In this document: one piece after another, positions 1-4,650 of the stretch
Position numbering within the stretch: position 1 is the stretch's first letter
Layout: every line of letters begins with the position of its first letter
Assembly: GCA_002499185.1 (NCBI GenBank)
Contig: DAKN01000089.1
Span: 1 to 5,793, forward strand
Direction of reading: 5' to 3'
DNA from: Candidatus Pacearchaeota archaeon UBA284
Lineage (GTDB): Archaea; Nanobdellota; Nanobdellia; Pacearchaeales; UBA284
DNA: 5,793 nucleotides
Program-made: the position numbers and the translations under genes
Notes under the pieces: generated by a model
What the model saw: the letters and a program-made list of their open reading frames with translations, nothing else
Database searches by the model: none
Told to the model about the DNA's origin: nothing

Positions 1-464
1 AACACTTTACGTTGGGGCTTTTTTTAGGAGAAACACCATTTTTAATGAAAATTGGCTTTTTAGGTTGGACTCATACAATTTTCAGCACTTCACCCATGCA
101 AACAATAAACATACCGTGCAAATGTTAAACCTGTTGAATCAAAGTTTTTTTTGGTATGTAACGAAAATATTACATGGAATAGCAGGTTAGCAAACATGGC
201 ATGGCGATGGATGCATTGGCTATGAAAATATTTCTAACGATAGCCTGCAAAAAGTATATATTAATGATTATTAGTGATTTAGTAAAAATCGGTCAAATTT
301 GATGATGGTTGCTGGGTAGCGAAGCGTACCGAAGCAATGGTTTATGGCCAGCAATATAATTTTTTGACTGAACTCATTAACATTTTGACGAATCGTTTGC
401 GAAAGTTTTAGAAAAGTTTTAAGTTTGTTTAAACTTGCAAAAGTTCAAAAAACAGGAATATGAG
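1..464. other. non-coding stretch with inverted repeats
   Basis: I see no gene here on either strand. The stretch is AT-rich and contains several foldable sequences. GCAGG (182-186) and TTAG (187-190) can pair with CTAA (234-237) and CCTGC (244-248), and GGCTAT (218-223) can alternatively pair with ATAGCC (240-245). AAGTTT (421-426) pairs with AAACTT (431-436) across four bases. A GTTGGGG (11-17) near the left edge resembles the cassette-start cores seen later, but no partner for it is visible. The stretch may be the eroded remainder of the recombinase gene whose last codons survive at 465-512, but I could not recover more of that protein upstream. Confidence 0.5.
309..354. repeat. hairpin with TAGCGAAGCG core
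   Basis: TTGCTGG (309-315) is complementary to CCAGCAA (348-354). Inside it GGTA (315-318) faces TACC (327-330). The inner core TAGCGAAGCG (317-326) recurs exactly at 2710-2719, also inside a hairpin loop. No poly-T follows, so this does not look like an intrinsic terminator. A folded single-stranded recombination site or a dispersed element are possible roles. Confidence 0.45.
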
Positions 465-512
465 GGTCAAAATTGCTTACATAAAATCAAATTGCCCCTT
501 GATGATTTGTGA
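465..512 (+). pseudogene. last 15 codons of a tyrosine recombinase
   Basis: The frame reads GQNCLHKIKLPLDDL and then TGA (510-512). The frame-corrected recombinase end at 3250-3294 reads TENSLKKIRSPFDDL and then TAG. Eight of the 15 residues agree (N, L, K, I, P, D, D, L), and both tails run into the same 110-bp repeat. Bacteroidota tyrosine recombinases typically end in a SPLDDL or SPFDDL tail shortly after the catalytic Tyr, so this is best read as the 3' end of a second, otherwise lost or diverged recombinase gene. The HxLRH, GH and YTH motifs expected upstream are absent, so it is at most a stub. Confidence 0.6.
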
Positions 513-610
513 AAATAGATTTATATTTGAACGTATGGTTTTATCATACAATAATATCCCAAAATGGATGTATATGTATGATTTTATCATATATATAAAC
601 GAGTTAGCGG
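501..610 (+). repeat. 110-bp direct repeat, copy 1 (attI-like candidate)
   Basis: This copy aligns without gaps to 3283-3392, with 104 of 110 bases identical. It starts in the final codons of a recombinase tail and ends at GTTAGCGG (603-610), where the first cassette-like unit begins. It contains two related imperfect palindromes, GTATGGTTTTATCATAC (about 533-549) and ATGATTTTATCAT (about 577-589), separated by roughly 30 bases. Paired palindromes suggest protein-binding or strand-exchange sites. The position between recombinase and cassettes is that of an integron attI site. An att repeat of an integrative element is the alternative. This copy also contains TATATTTG (522-529), which fits a Bacteroidota -7 box but has no good -33 partner. 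Confidence 0.75.
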
Positions 611-656
611 TAATTAACAGAGACAAAGCATAGAACAATAATGAAAAACAAGTTAA

Positions 657-1433
657 ATGGATACAAAAAAAATATATAATGAGAATGGACAAGGATTTAC
701 AAGAGTCTTCTCATCTGATAAAATTGAGAACGTAAACCCTAAAGAATATTATAAAAACTATGAACTTGAGAAAAGAGCGACTGTATTACGAGATTTATTA
801 AATGCAAAAGACCCTGTTTTAACTTCTAAACTTGATAAAAGCTTTTTTCTTAAACAAGCGGAAGAAACTTTAGTGGGTTTCTTTGAAAATTTTGAAAATA
901 CAGAAATACATGAGAATTTTCATAAGCTCCTTCAAACAACACGAAAAAAAGACCAAGTCAATTTGTTAAAAGGATTAACTATAAATCCTGACCAACTAAT
1001 GTCTATTATTTTAATATCCCATGAAACTTATGGTTTTACATACAGTAAATATCGATTTGAGAATCTGCCAAATGGATTAGAAGGAAAAAAACTACCTGAA
1101 TTGATACAAAAAAACGAAGATGGTTCAATAAAGAAAATTGGTGATTCAGATTTGACAGATGGGGAATTAAAAAACATCATTGAACATAGGAAAGTAATAA
1201 TTGCTCATTTCTTTGATAAAGGAGAGACTTGGCATTGTTTTTTTACGACATACAATAGTATTGGTGGTAAAGAGAATTGGAAAAATGGACAAGCTCATTT
1301 TCACTACATATCCAGCGCATTTGGTATTTCAAAATCTGATTTTTTAGAAAGCATGAGAACTGGGAAATATAAATCAACATCAATACATATTGACTTAAAG
1401 GATTATGGTAATCAATCAGAAATAGTAGATTAA
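657..1433 (+). CDS. unknown 258-aa protein, first gene of cassette-like unit A
   Basis: I do not recognise the family. The product is a soluble, charged protein with no signal peptide or membrane segment. The N-terminal half (about residues 30-120) is rich in predicted helix. The C-terminal third is distinctive: H184, WHCFF (192-196), SIGGKENW (201-208) and AHFHY (213-217) bring several His, Cys and Trp residues together, which could form a metal or active site, but this is only a suggestion. The ATG at 657 is the first in this frame. An ATG at 641 opens only a 12-codon frame. The gene begins 47 bases after the repeat ends, with no clear promoter in between, so transcription from the repeat is possible. 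A gap of 18 bases separates it from the next gene, implying an operon. Confidence 0.85.
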   Translation: MDTKKIYNENGQGFTRVFSSDKIENVNPKEYYKNYELEKRATVLRDLLNAKDPVLTSKLDKSFFLKQAEETLVGFFENFENTEIHENFHKLLQTTRKKDQVNLLKGLTINPDQLMSIILISHETYGFTYSKYRFENLPNGLEGKKLPELIQKNEDGSIKKIGDSDLTDGELKNIIEHRKVIIAHFFDKGETWHCFFTTYNSIGGKENWKNGQAHFHYISSAFGISKSDFLESMRTGKYKSTSIHIDLKDYGNQSEIVD

Positions 1434-1451
1434 TAATTTAAAATATACGAA

Positions 1452-1715
1452 ATGAAAGATAAGTTTTTAAAAATCTTGTTAGGCATAATTGCAGCTGGTA
1501 TCTGGATGATTGTGTTGCAGAATTTTAACGTGTTTGACAATAGACAAGATGTTTATGTTCGAGGTGGTTATATTGATGCAGATGTTTCAGGAAGTGTCTC
1601 AGTCGATAATACAGTTGATGTAAATATTGATGAGGTATTAGGAAAACCGGCAGCTGCTTATAAGGCATATACAAATTCATATGGACAACAACATAATGCT
1701 TTAGGAGTTGAATAA
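1452..1715 (+). CDS. small single-pass membrane protein, unknown function
   Basis: This 87-residue protein has one hydrophobic helix at about residues 5-23, preceded by Lys residues (MKDKFLK), so the C-terminus is probably outside the cytoplasm. Residues 34-64 alternate Val, Asp and small residues (VSGSVSVDNTVDVNIDEV), a pattern that favours beta strands. The tail carries AAAYKAY and a polar end. Small proteins with this N-terminal anchor followed by a V/D-rich stretch occur in Bacteroidota, but I know no function. It lies 18 bases after the 258-aa gene and is probably cotranscribed. Its stop codon is one base before the TACCGCCAAC end of the cassette-like unit, so the pair fills the unit completely. 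Confidence 0.75.
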   Translation: MKDKFLKILLGIIAAGIWMIVLQNFNVFDNRQDVYVRGGYIDADVSGSVSVDNTVDVNIDEVLGKPAAAYKAYTNSYGQQHNALGVE

Positions 1716-1716
1716 C

Positions 1717-1850
1717 TACCGCCAACATCGTATATAAAACATTTGGCAGTCAGTGAGTTGGCGCGCATTTTAGCTCGTATCAAAAGTAGATGTAACTTGA
1801 TAGGAAAGTGCTTCGAAATGCCAAACGTTTCATATACGTAACCGTTGGCG
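1717..1850. repeat. attC-like imperfect inverted repeat (end of unit A)
   Basis: The outer arms are CGCCAAC (1720-1726) and GTTGGCG (1844-1850), perfect complements 131 bp apart. Inside, CGTATAT (1729-1735) pairs with ATATACG (1832-1838), and AACATTTGGCA (1738-1748) pairs with TGCCAAACGTT (1819-1829) at 10 of 11 positions. Integron attC sites have this nested R''-L''-L'-R' layout and lengths of about 57-141 bp. The match to the classical RYYYAAC/GTTRRRY cores is near but not exact. The extended left end TACCGCCAAC matches the reverse complement of this unit's own start (GTTAGCGGTA, 603-612) at 9 of 10 positions. A second GTTGGCGCGCATT (1757-1769) nearly duplicates the junction GTTGGCGTGCATT (1844-1856). 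Confidence 0.65.
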
Positions 1851-1875
1851 TGCATTATAAACAGAAAAACTAAAC

Positions 1876-2070
1876 ATGAAGATTATGGATACTTTAATGG
1901 TAATATTAATCGTACTCTCAGTTATCCTATGGGTATGGGCTGTTTACGACATTAACAAAACAAGGATTAGAAAAAAGATTAGCCTATTATTGCTTCTTTT
2001 AATTTTGGTTTTTCCAATGATTGGACCAATTGTTTATTTTCAAATGAAAAGAAGCATCTTAAGCAGGTGA
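1876..2070 (+). CDS. PLDc_N-like small two-helix membrane protein
   Basis: The 64-residue product has two membrane helices, about residues 6-24 and 35-56, joined by a short basic loop (NKTRIRKK). The pattern WVWAVYDI, then a second helix ending FPMIGPIVYF, then a basic tail, matches the phospholipase D/nuclease N-terminal domain (PLDc_N), where a Pro-x-x-Gly-Pro-x-x-Tyr motif closes the second helix. Stand-alone PLDc_N proteins of this size are common and have no catalytic part. Their role is unknown, though membrane anchoring or scaffolding has been proposed for the domain in general. The start lies 25 bases after the attC-like junction, as expected for a cassette gene. The next reading frame, a decayed nuclease, starts 20 bases downstream. 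Confidence 0.75.
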   Translation: MKIMDTLMVILIVLSVILWVWAVYDINKTRIRKKISLLLLLLILVFPMIGPIVYFQMKRSILSR

Positions 2071-2090
2071 ATATTGTGACTTGGTAATAT

Positions 2091-2433
2091 ATGAGCATTT
2101 AGTACGAAATGTGAGTATTTTGCAGAATTGCATGCTGTCTTAGCATTATCAAAGAATGTGAAAATTCAATCGAATCACAACAAAAAATGTATTGTGAAAG
2201 GGCGGAAAACTCCGTTTGGATTGGGGATACAAAAAATAATGGCCTTGCAATTTTCGCATGGCCAGAAATTGCATTAAAGAAACTCGAGAGAAAATATCAT
2301 ATTGACTATATTATTGACAATCAAAAATTTTCTGATAAGACAAAAGAATATTGAAATCGGACAATTAAATAAATGGTTGAAAATAAGCGACAATATGCCA
2401 ATAATATGTGAATTTGAAGAAAAGGACAAATAA
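2091..2433 (+). pseudogene. decayed endonuclease/exonuclease/phosphatase (EEP) family gene
   Basis: Reading from ATG 2091, the frame has early stops (TAG, TGA) and then gives CLSIIKECENSIES, NSVWIGDTKNNGLAIFA and KYHIDYIIDNQKFSDK, ending at TGA 2352-2354. After a shift of frame it resumes with EIGQLNKW and ISDNMPIICEFEE and ends at TAA 2431-2433. EEP nucleases of Bacteroidota show IIQECE, with the catalytic Glu, near the N-terminus, then a W-x-G-(D/E)-x-x-x-x-G-L block. Near the C-terminus they have H-(I/L)-D-Y and a closing SDHMP in which His is catalytic. Here about 100 or more residues between GLAIF and KYHIDY are missing, and SDHMP has become SDNMP. Two early stops, a frameshift, an internal deletion and loss of a catalytic residue make activity very unlikely. 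It probably once formed the second gene of unit B. Confidence 0.65.
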
Positions 2434-2436
2434 CGA

Positions 2437-2532
2437 CACGCCAACAAATAGGGTGATAGCCAAAAGGCCCACCAACGAAAAAGCTCGTTAACATAGAAGT
2501 TGTCGGGCTTTTTGGTCTATCACCTGTTCAGC
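2437..2532. repeat. attC-like cruciform (end of unit B)
   Basis: CACGCCAAC (2437-2445) is the exact reverse complement of the start of the same unit, GTTGGCGTG (1844-1852). Six bases on, GGTGATAG (2452-2459) and the following CCAAAAGGCCC pair with GGGCTTTTTGGTCTATCACC (2505-2524), with one bulge and one mismatch. AACGA (2474-2478) and TCGTT (2485-2489) form a smaller inner hairpin. The next core on the right would be GTTCAGC (2526-2532), one base after the stem, or GTTAGGG (2549-2555). Neither fits GTTRRRY fully. The stem followed by mixed sequence rather than a T run argues against a plain terminator, although the fold could still terminate transcription. Confidence 0.6.
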
Positions 2533-2695
2533 CAAATTCTGACTTCCGGTTAGGGTAAAAAGTAAGGCAGTTTTGTGGGTATAAGGTGGAAAATATTAGC
2601 CTGATTTTTTATATGAGTACGAAAAAAAGTTGTAAAAAGTTTTGTTGCTTGCACCCCATTCGGTTTAAACTGTAAGTAAAAAGTAAAGAACATTG

Positions 2696-2734
2696 GGTTG
2701 GGCGTAGGTTAGCGAAGCGCTCCTGCGTCCAACC
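2696..2734. repeat. long hairpin sharing the TAGCGAAGCG core
   Basis: GGTTGGGCGTAGG (2696-2708) pairs with CCTGCGTCCAACC (2722-2734) over 13 positions, 11 of them Watson-Crick and two of the G-T type. AGCG and CGCT pair again inside the loop. The left arm contains GTTGGGC, an exact match to the integron core GTTRRRY. The loop core TAGCGAAGCG (2710-2719) is shared with the hairpin at 309-354. No T run follows directly. Confidence 0.5.
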
Positions 2735-2740
2735 ATTCTT

Positions 2741-2762
2741 TCAGGCTATGCCTGAGATTTTT
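2741..2762 (+). terminator. weak intrinsic terminator-like hairpin
   Basis: TCAGGC (2741-2746), a TAT loop and GCCTGA (2750-2755) form a perfect 6-bp stem followed by GATTTTTG. The geometry fits a short rho-independent terminator reading rightwards. The stem is short and the U tract brief, so the efficiency would be modest. It could close any transcript coming from units A and B. Confidence 0.35.
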
Positions 2763-2800
2763 GTAATAGACATTAACCCTGATACAGGTAAAGGTAATCA

Positions 2801-2980
2801 ATGACCTTTAGCTTACTCAAAGAAAAGGTAAGCCGTGATATAACCAGATGCAGGGGTTTTGCGCTGTTGGGAACCGAGCCGTTTTTTGGCGAGCTTGACG
2901 AAGGCAAACCACCAATTAGGTACAACGAAGTCGCTGATTTGACCAAGCAAGGGTTGTTCCTACATCGGAAAAAATCCTAA
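2801..2980 (+). CDS. 59-aa orphan ORF, doubtful
   Basis: An open frame runs from ATG 2801 (MTFSLLKEKVS) to TAA 2978-2980. I recognise no family. Its middle (GFALLGTEPFFGELDEG) has a plausible protein-like composition and its bases are more GC-rich than the neighbours. Its last 13 or so codons overlap, in another frame, the start of the recognisable recombinase remnant (RVVPTSEKIL), so the frame probably ends in foreign sequence after a deletion joined two genes. It may be the 5' part of an unknown gene truncated at about 2940. A weak AGGTAA lies upstream of the start. Confidence 0.3.
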   Translation: MTFSLLKEKVSRDITRCRGFALLGTEPFFGELDEGKPPIRYNEVADLTKQGLFLHRKKS

Positions 2981-3294
2981 ACATGTTAAGGGAATACTAT
3001 AAAACCTATAAAACACAAGATATGTTTATTTAAGGGGAAACACCCTGGTGAGCGATACGGTGAGCAAAGTTTACAGAGTGTGTTCAGGCAAGCTGTTCGG
3101 AAAGAAAGAATAGGCAAAAATCCAACTTTACATTGGTTGCGACACTCATACGCAACGCACCTACTGGAATCAGGTACCAACTTACGGTACATTCAGGAAT
3201 TACATGGACATAAAAGTTCAAAAACCACAGAGATATACACCCATGTAACAGAGAACAGTTTAAAAAGATACGTTCCCCATTTGATGATTTGTAG
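2944..3294 (+). pseudogene. tyrosine recombinase, catalytic half only, two frameshifts
   Basis: The first segment (2950-3021) reads RVVPTSEKILNMLREYY in one frame. A second frame, from about 3026, reads LFKGKHPGERYGEQSLQSVF and continues with HWLRHSYATHLLESG, LRYIQELHGHKSSKTTEIYTH. This is the Bacteroidota XerC/D-like integrase pattern. The box II H-x-L-R-H, the GH and the nucleophile Tyr in YTH are all present, while the N-terminal SAM-like domain and the box I Arg region are missing. QELLGH has become QELHGH. At 3259-3266 a run of five A puts the frame off: one extra A, or a -1 slip, restores KKIRSPFDDL and TAG (3292-3294), the family's usual end. The tail enters the second 110-bp repeat. 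Truncation and the first frameshift mean it is probably inactive. Confidence 0.8.
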
Positions 3295-3392
3295 AAATAG
3301 ACTTATATTTACACGTATGGTTTTATCATACAATAATATCCCAAAATGGATGTATTTGTATGATTTTATCATATATATAAACGAGTTAGCGG
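3283..3392 (+). repeat. 110-bp direct repeat, copy 2 (attI-like candidate)
   Basis: This copy is identical to 501-610 at 104 of 110 positions without gaps and lies 2782 bp from it in the same orientation. It begins at GATGATTTG, the last codons of the frame-corrected recombinase, and ends at GTTAGCGG (3385-3392), the start of the toxin-antitoxin unit. The two palindromes GTATGGTTTTATCATAC and ATGATTTTATCAT are conserved. The -7-like TATATTTG of copy 1 is TATATTTA here. The flanks diverge abruptly on the right (TAATTAACAG versus CAAGGCAAGA). This sharp edge at GTTAGCGG is what recombination at that core would produce. Confidence 0.8.
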
Positions 3393-3445
3393 CAAGGCAA
3401 GAAACAAAAACTATATATTTACGTTTAAGGTTATAGTTATTGTTT

Positions 3446-3453
3446 TATATTTG
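3446..3453 (+). promoter_or_regulatory. Bacteroidota -7 box for the toxin-antitoxin operon
   Basis: TATATTTG fits TAnnTTTG and lies 17 bases before the antitoxin ATG. The place of the -33 box (3423-3426) reads GTTT rather than TTTG, so the promoter may be weak or regulated. Such operons are normally repressed by their own antitoxin, but I see no clear operator palindrome here. Confidence 0.5.
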
Positions 3454-3470
3454 TATAAACAAAAATTGCT

Positions 3471-3707
3471 ATGGACCTGAAAACCAGAAAACTAAATGCG
3501 ATTGAATACCTAATTGGTCTTCAAGATGAAAAAGTACTTAGTAAAATAGAGGCAACGATTCTTCAGAGCAAGAAAGATAGAGAAAGTGAACTCAAGCCAT
3601 TTTCACAAAGACAACTTCTTGAAAGAGCAAAGAAATCTAATAAAGATTATACTTCTGGAAAAGTAAAAACACAAGAAGAATTAGAAATTGAATCCGAAAA
3701 CTGGTGA
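3471..3707 (+). CDS. antitoxin of a ParE-type toxin-antitoxin pair
   Basis: The 78-residue product is acidic to neutral, highly helical and Lys/Glu-rich. It opens with MDLKTRKLNAIEYLIGLQDEK and closes with a linker, a short KVKTQEELEIE helix and a final Trp (ESENW). This is the plan of the small Bacteroidota antitoxins found directly upstream of RelE/ParE toxins: an N-terminal helical part followed by a C-terminal toxin-binding helix. There is no recognisable DNA-binding fold beyond the N-terminal helices. The ATG at 3471 follows a -7 promoter box at a suitable distance. The end overlaps the best toxin start by 20 bases, implying translational coupling. The identification depends strongly on the neighbouring toxin. 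Confidence 0.8.
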   Translation: MDLKTRKLNAIEYLIGLQDEKVLSKIEATILQSKKDRESELKPFSQRQLLERAKKSNKDYTSGKVKTQEELEIESENW

Positions 3708-4032
3708 TTTAATAAGAATTATTTGGTCAAATTTTGCATCTGAATCCCTTAAGGAAATATACCTCTACCATAAAGAAGTTGCAAGTGAATCGATTGCAAA
3801 AAGATTGAAAACTAATATATTTAACACTACAAGGCAACTAATTAAGCATCCACTTTCTGGCCAAATTGATGAAACATTAGCAACGCTAGAACAAGGACAC
3901 AGATACCTCGTGAAAGGAAACTACAAGATTATCTACAGAAAAATTAAAGAAGGAATACTAATCACTGACATTTTCGACACTCGTCAAGACCCAATCAAGA
4001 TTAACAATCCGAATAGAAAACCCAGCCGCTAA
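3688..4032 (+). CDS. RelE/ParE-family toxin
   Basis: The product is about 106-114 residues, the usual size of ParE toxins. It starts LIRIIWSNFASESLKEIYLYH, then has HPLSGQI (54-60), HRYLVKGNYKIIYR (71-84) and a closing FDTRQDP (96-102). The order W...A...L..I..Y, P..G, R.l....Y.i.Y and FdtRqdP is the ParE/RelE fold signature. ParE toxins generally poison DNA gyrase, RelE toxins cut ribosome-bound mRNA, and this one looks more like ParE. The only standard start in range is TTG 3688. The conserved part begins at residue 8 (3709), where codons are TTA/ATA, so the true start is uncertain. The TAA stop lies inside the GCCGCTAAT that ends the cassette-like unit. A toxin-antitoxin pair could stabilise the array against deletion. 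Confidence 0.88.
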   Translation: MNPKTGDLIRIIWSNFASESLKEIYLYHKEVASESIAKRLKTNIFNTTRQLIKHPLSGQIDETLATLEQGHRYLVKGNYKIIYRKIKEGILITDIFDTRQDPIKINNPNRKPSR

Positions 4033-4103
4033 TAAATAGGACTCTGAGCGGCTTGTTCCGCCATAGGCGTGATTGAGTTACACCCGTCGGGTTTATGGCT
4101 ATG
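4025..4103. repeat. end of unit D and 73-bp repeat, copy 1
   Basis: GCCGCTAAT (4025-4033) mirrors the unit's own start GTTAGCGGC (3385-3393) at 8 of 9 positions and includes the toxin stop codon. The 73 bases from 4031 align without gaps to 5721-5793, with 61 identities, including AATAAATAG, CCGCCATAGGC and GATTGAGTTACACCCG. AGCCGCT (4024-4030) can pair with AGCGGCT (4047-4053). Two different gene units therefore end in homologous sequence, as attC sites of one chromosomal array do. The right half (GTTTATGGCTATG) pairs poorly with the left here, and no GTTRRRY core follows at the expected distance, so this copy may be damaged. Confidence 0.6.
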
Positions 4104-4142
4104 CACTTAATGTCGATTTTACGATTTTTTGAAGAAAAATAT

Positions 4143-4228
4143 ACTGCTTCTTATTAACCCCGTGAAATACTGGGAAACAAGAATTTTGCCAATGGCAAAA
4201 CTATTTCACGGGGTTCTATTAGAAGCAG
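4143..4228. repeat. near-perfect 86-bp palindrome with inner hairpin
   Basis: The left arm runs 4143-4169 (ACTGCTTCTTATT, then ACCCCGTGAAATA) and the right arm 4202-4228. They are complementary except for three to four positions and a one-base gap. The centre holds a second hairpin, TTTTGCC (4184-4190), AAT, GGCAAAA (4194-4200). There is no gene inside and no T run after it. The whole would extrude as a stem of about 27 bp with a nested stem. It resembles a MITE-like element or a folded recombination site. I could not identify target-site duplications. Confidence 0.7.
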
Positions 4229-4229
4229 T

Positions 4230-4304
4230 TATACCGTAGGAACAGACCTTTAAAAATCAGTCTTTTGCCTGACAAGTTTTTCAATTCTGTTCCGTATCGG
4301 TATA
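4230..4304. repeat. second large inverted repeat, abutting the first
   Basis: TATACCG (4230-4236) and GGAACAGA (4239-4246) are complementary to TCTGTTCC (4286-4293) and CGGTATA (4298-4304). Inside, AAAAATCAG (about 4254-4262) faces CTGACAAGTTTTT, giving a smaller stem. It begins one base after the preceding palindrome ends, so the two fold as a pair. The right arm overlaps the 3' end of the minus-strand recombinase relic. Confidence 0.6.
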
Positions 4305-4523
4305 GCTGAAGTGTCCCTTGACGTATTGCAGGTTTATGTGCTTTTCGGTCAGCCTAAAAATACAGGATAGCCATAAAACCAGCCTTTTCAGGTATTTTTT
4401 GTTTGTTGGCAGGTATTCATTAGTCTTTTCAGGGTCGATCTGCTCGGGCAGTTTACCGAAATGTACAACAAACATCGCAATGCACCTGATGTAATTACTT
4501 ATTTCTCCATTATGGAAAAAACA
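4281..4523 (-). pseudogene. relic of the N-terminal domain of a tyrosine recombinase
   Basis: Read on the minus strand, the frame opens after a stop at 4524-4526 and gives EISNYIRCIAMFVVHFGKL, PEQIDPEKTNEYL and then, after a shortened linker, LVLWLSCIFRLTEKHINL. Tyrosine recombinases of Bacteroidota have an N-terminal SAM-like core-binding domain with NYI..i..F..hFgk.PeqI..e.i..YL, followed by VyGLRyyFRl.g...i.LP. The match covers that domain, with about 15 residues lost between EYL and LVLWL and no initiator region. The catalytic domain is absent, and the sequence instead runs into the large inverted repeat. It is not the missing half of the plus-strand gene at 2944-3294 in any simple way: orientation and position differ. 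Confidence 0.6.
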
Positions 4524-4631
4524 CTATATCCTGCTCAACAATTGTTAAACCCGATTTCTTTCTCTTAATCAGAAATTTTAGTGGCGAATAATTTCGAAAT
4601 ATGGAAAGAATTGGTTACTTTTGAAATAGTT

Positions 4632-4647
4632 ACCCGCGAAGGCGGGT
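4632..4647. repeat. short GC-rich hairpin
   Basis: ACCCGC, GAAG, GCGGGT forms a perfect 6-bp stem with a four-base loop, immediately before the GTTCAAC core at 4651. Only TTTAG follows, so terminator function is doubtful. Confidence 0.4.
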
Positions 4648-4650
4648 TTA

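Larger units (their letters stand above)
2533..2800. other. intergenic stretch without a recognised gene
   Basis: I see no convincing gene here. GTAAAAAGTAAGG (about 2555-2567) recurs in near-identical form as GTAAAAAGTAAAG (about 2686-2698 region), a short tandem-like echo. A frame from the ATG at 2749 (MPEIFVIDINPDTGKGNQ) is 18 codons long and its TGA overlaps the ATG of the small ORF at 2801. It may be a fragment of a lost gene. Two hairpins in the right half are listed separately. Confidence 0.4.

Noticed and set aside
477..692. 71-codon minus-strand hydrophobic frame
   Set aside because: It covers the AT-rich 110-bp repeat and the start of the 258-aa gene. The hydrophobicity follows from A-rich sequence on the other strand.
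1525..1855. Two overlapping minus-strand frames
   Set aside because: They are antisense to the 87-aa gene and the inverted repeat, with no recognisable motif.
2986..3192. 68-codon minus-strand frame
   Set aside because: It is antisense to the clear recombinase remnant.
501..3392. CRISPR-like reading of the repeats
   Set aside because: There are two 110-bp copies 2.8 kb apart, with genes between and no regular spacers.
3295..3436. Apparent extension of the recombinase frame beyond the YTH region
   Set aside because: It is an artefact of the frameshift. The family's true tail and stop are in the -1 frame at 3265-3294, and the extension only translates the 110-bp repeat.
4143..4228. Intrinsic terminator for the toxin gene
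   Set aside because: The arms are far longer than a terminator stem, the loop is about 30 bases, and no T run follows.
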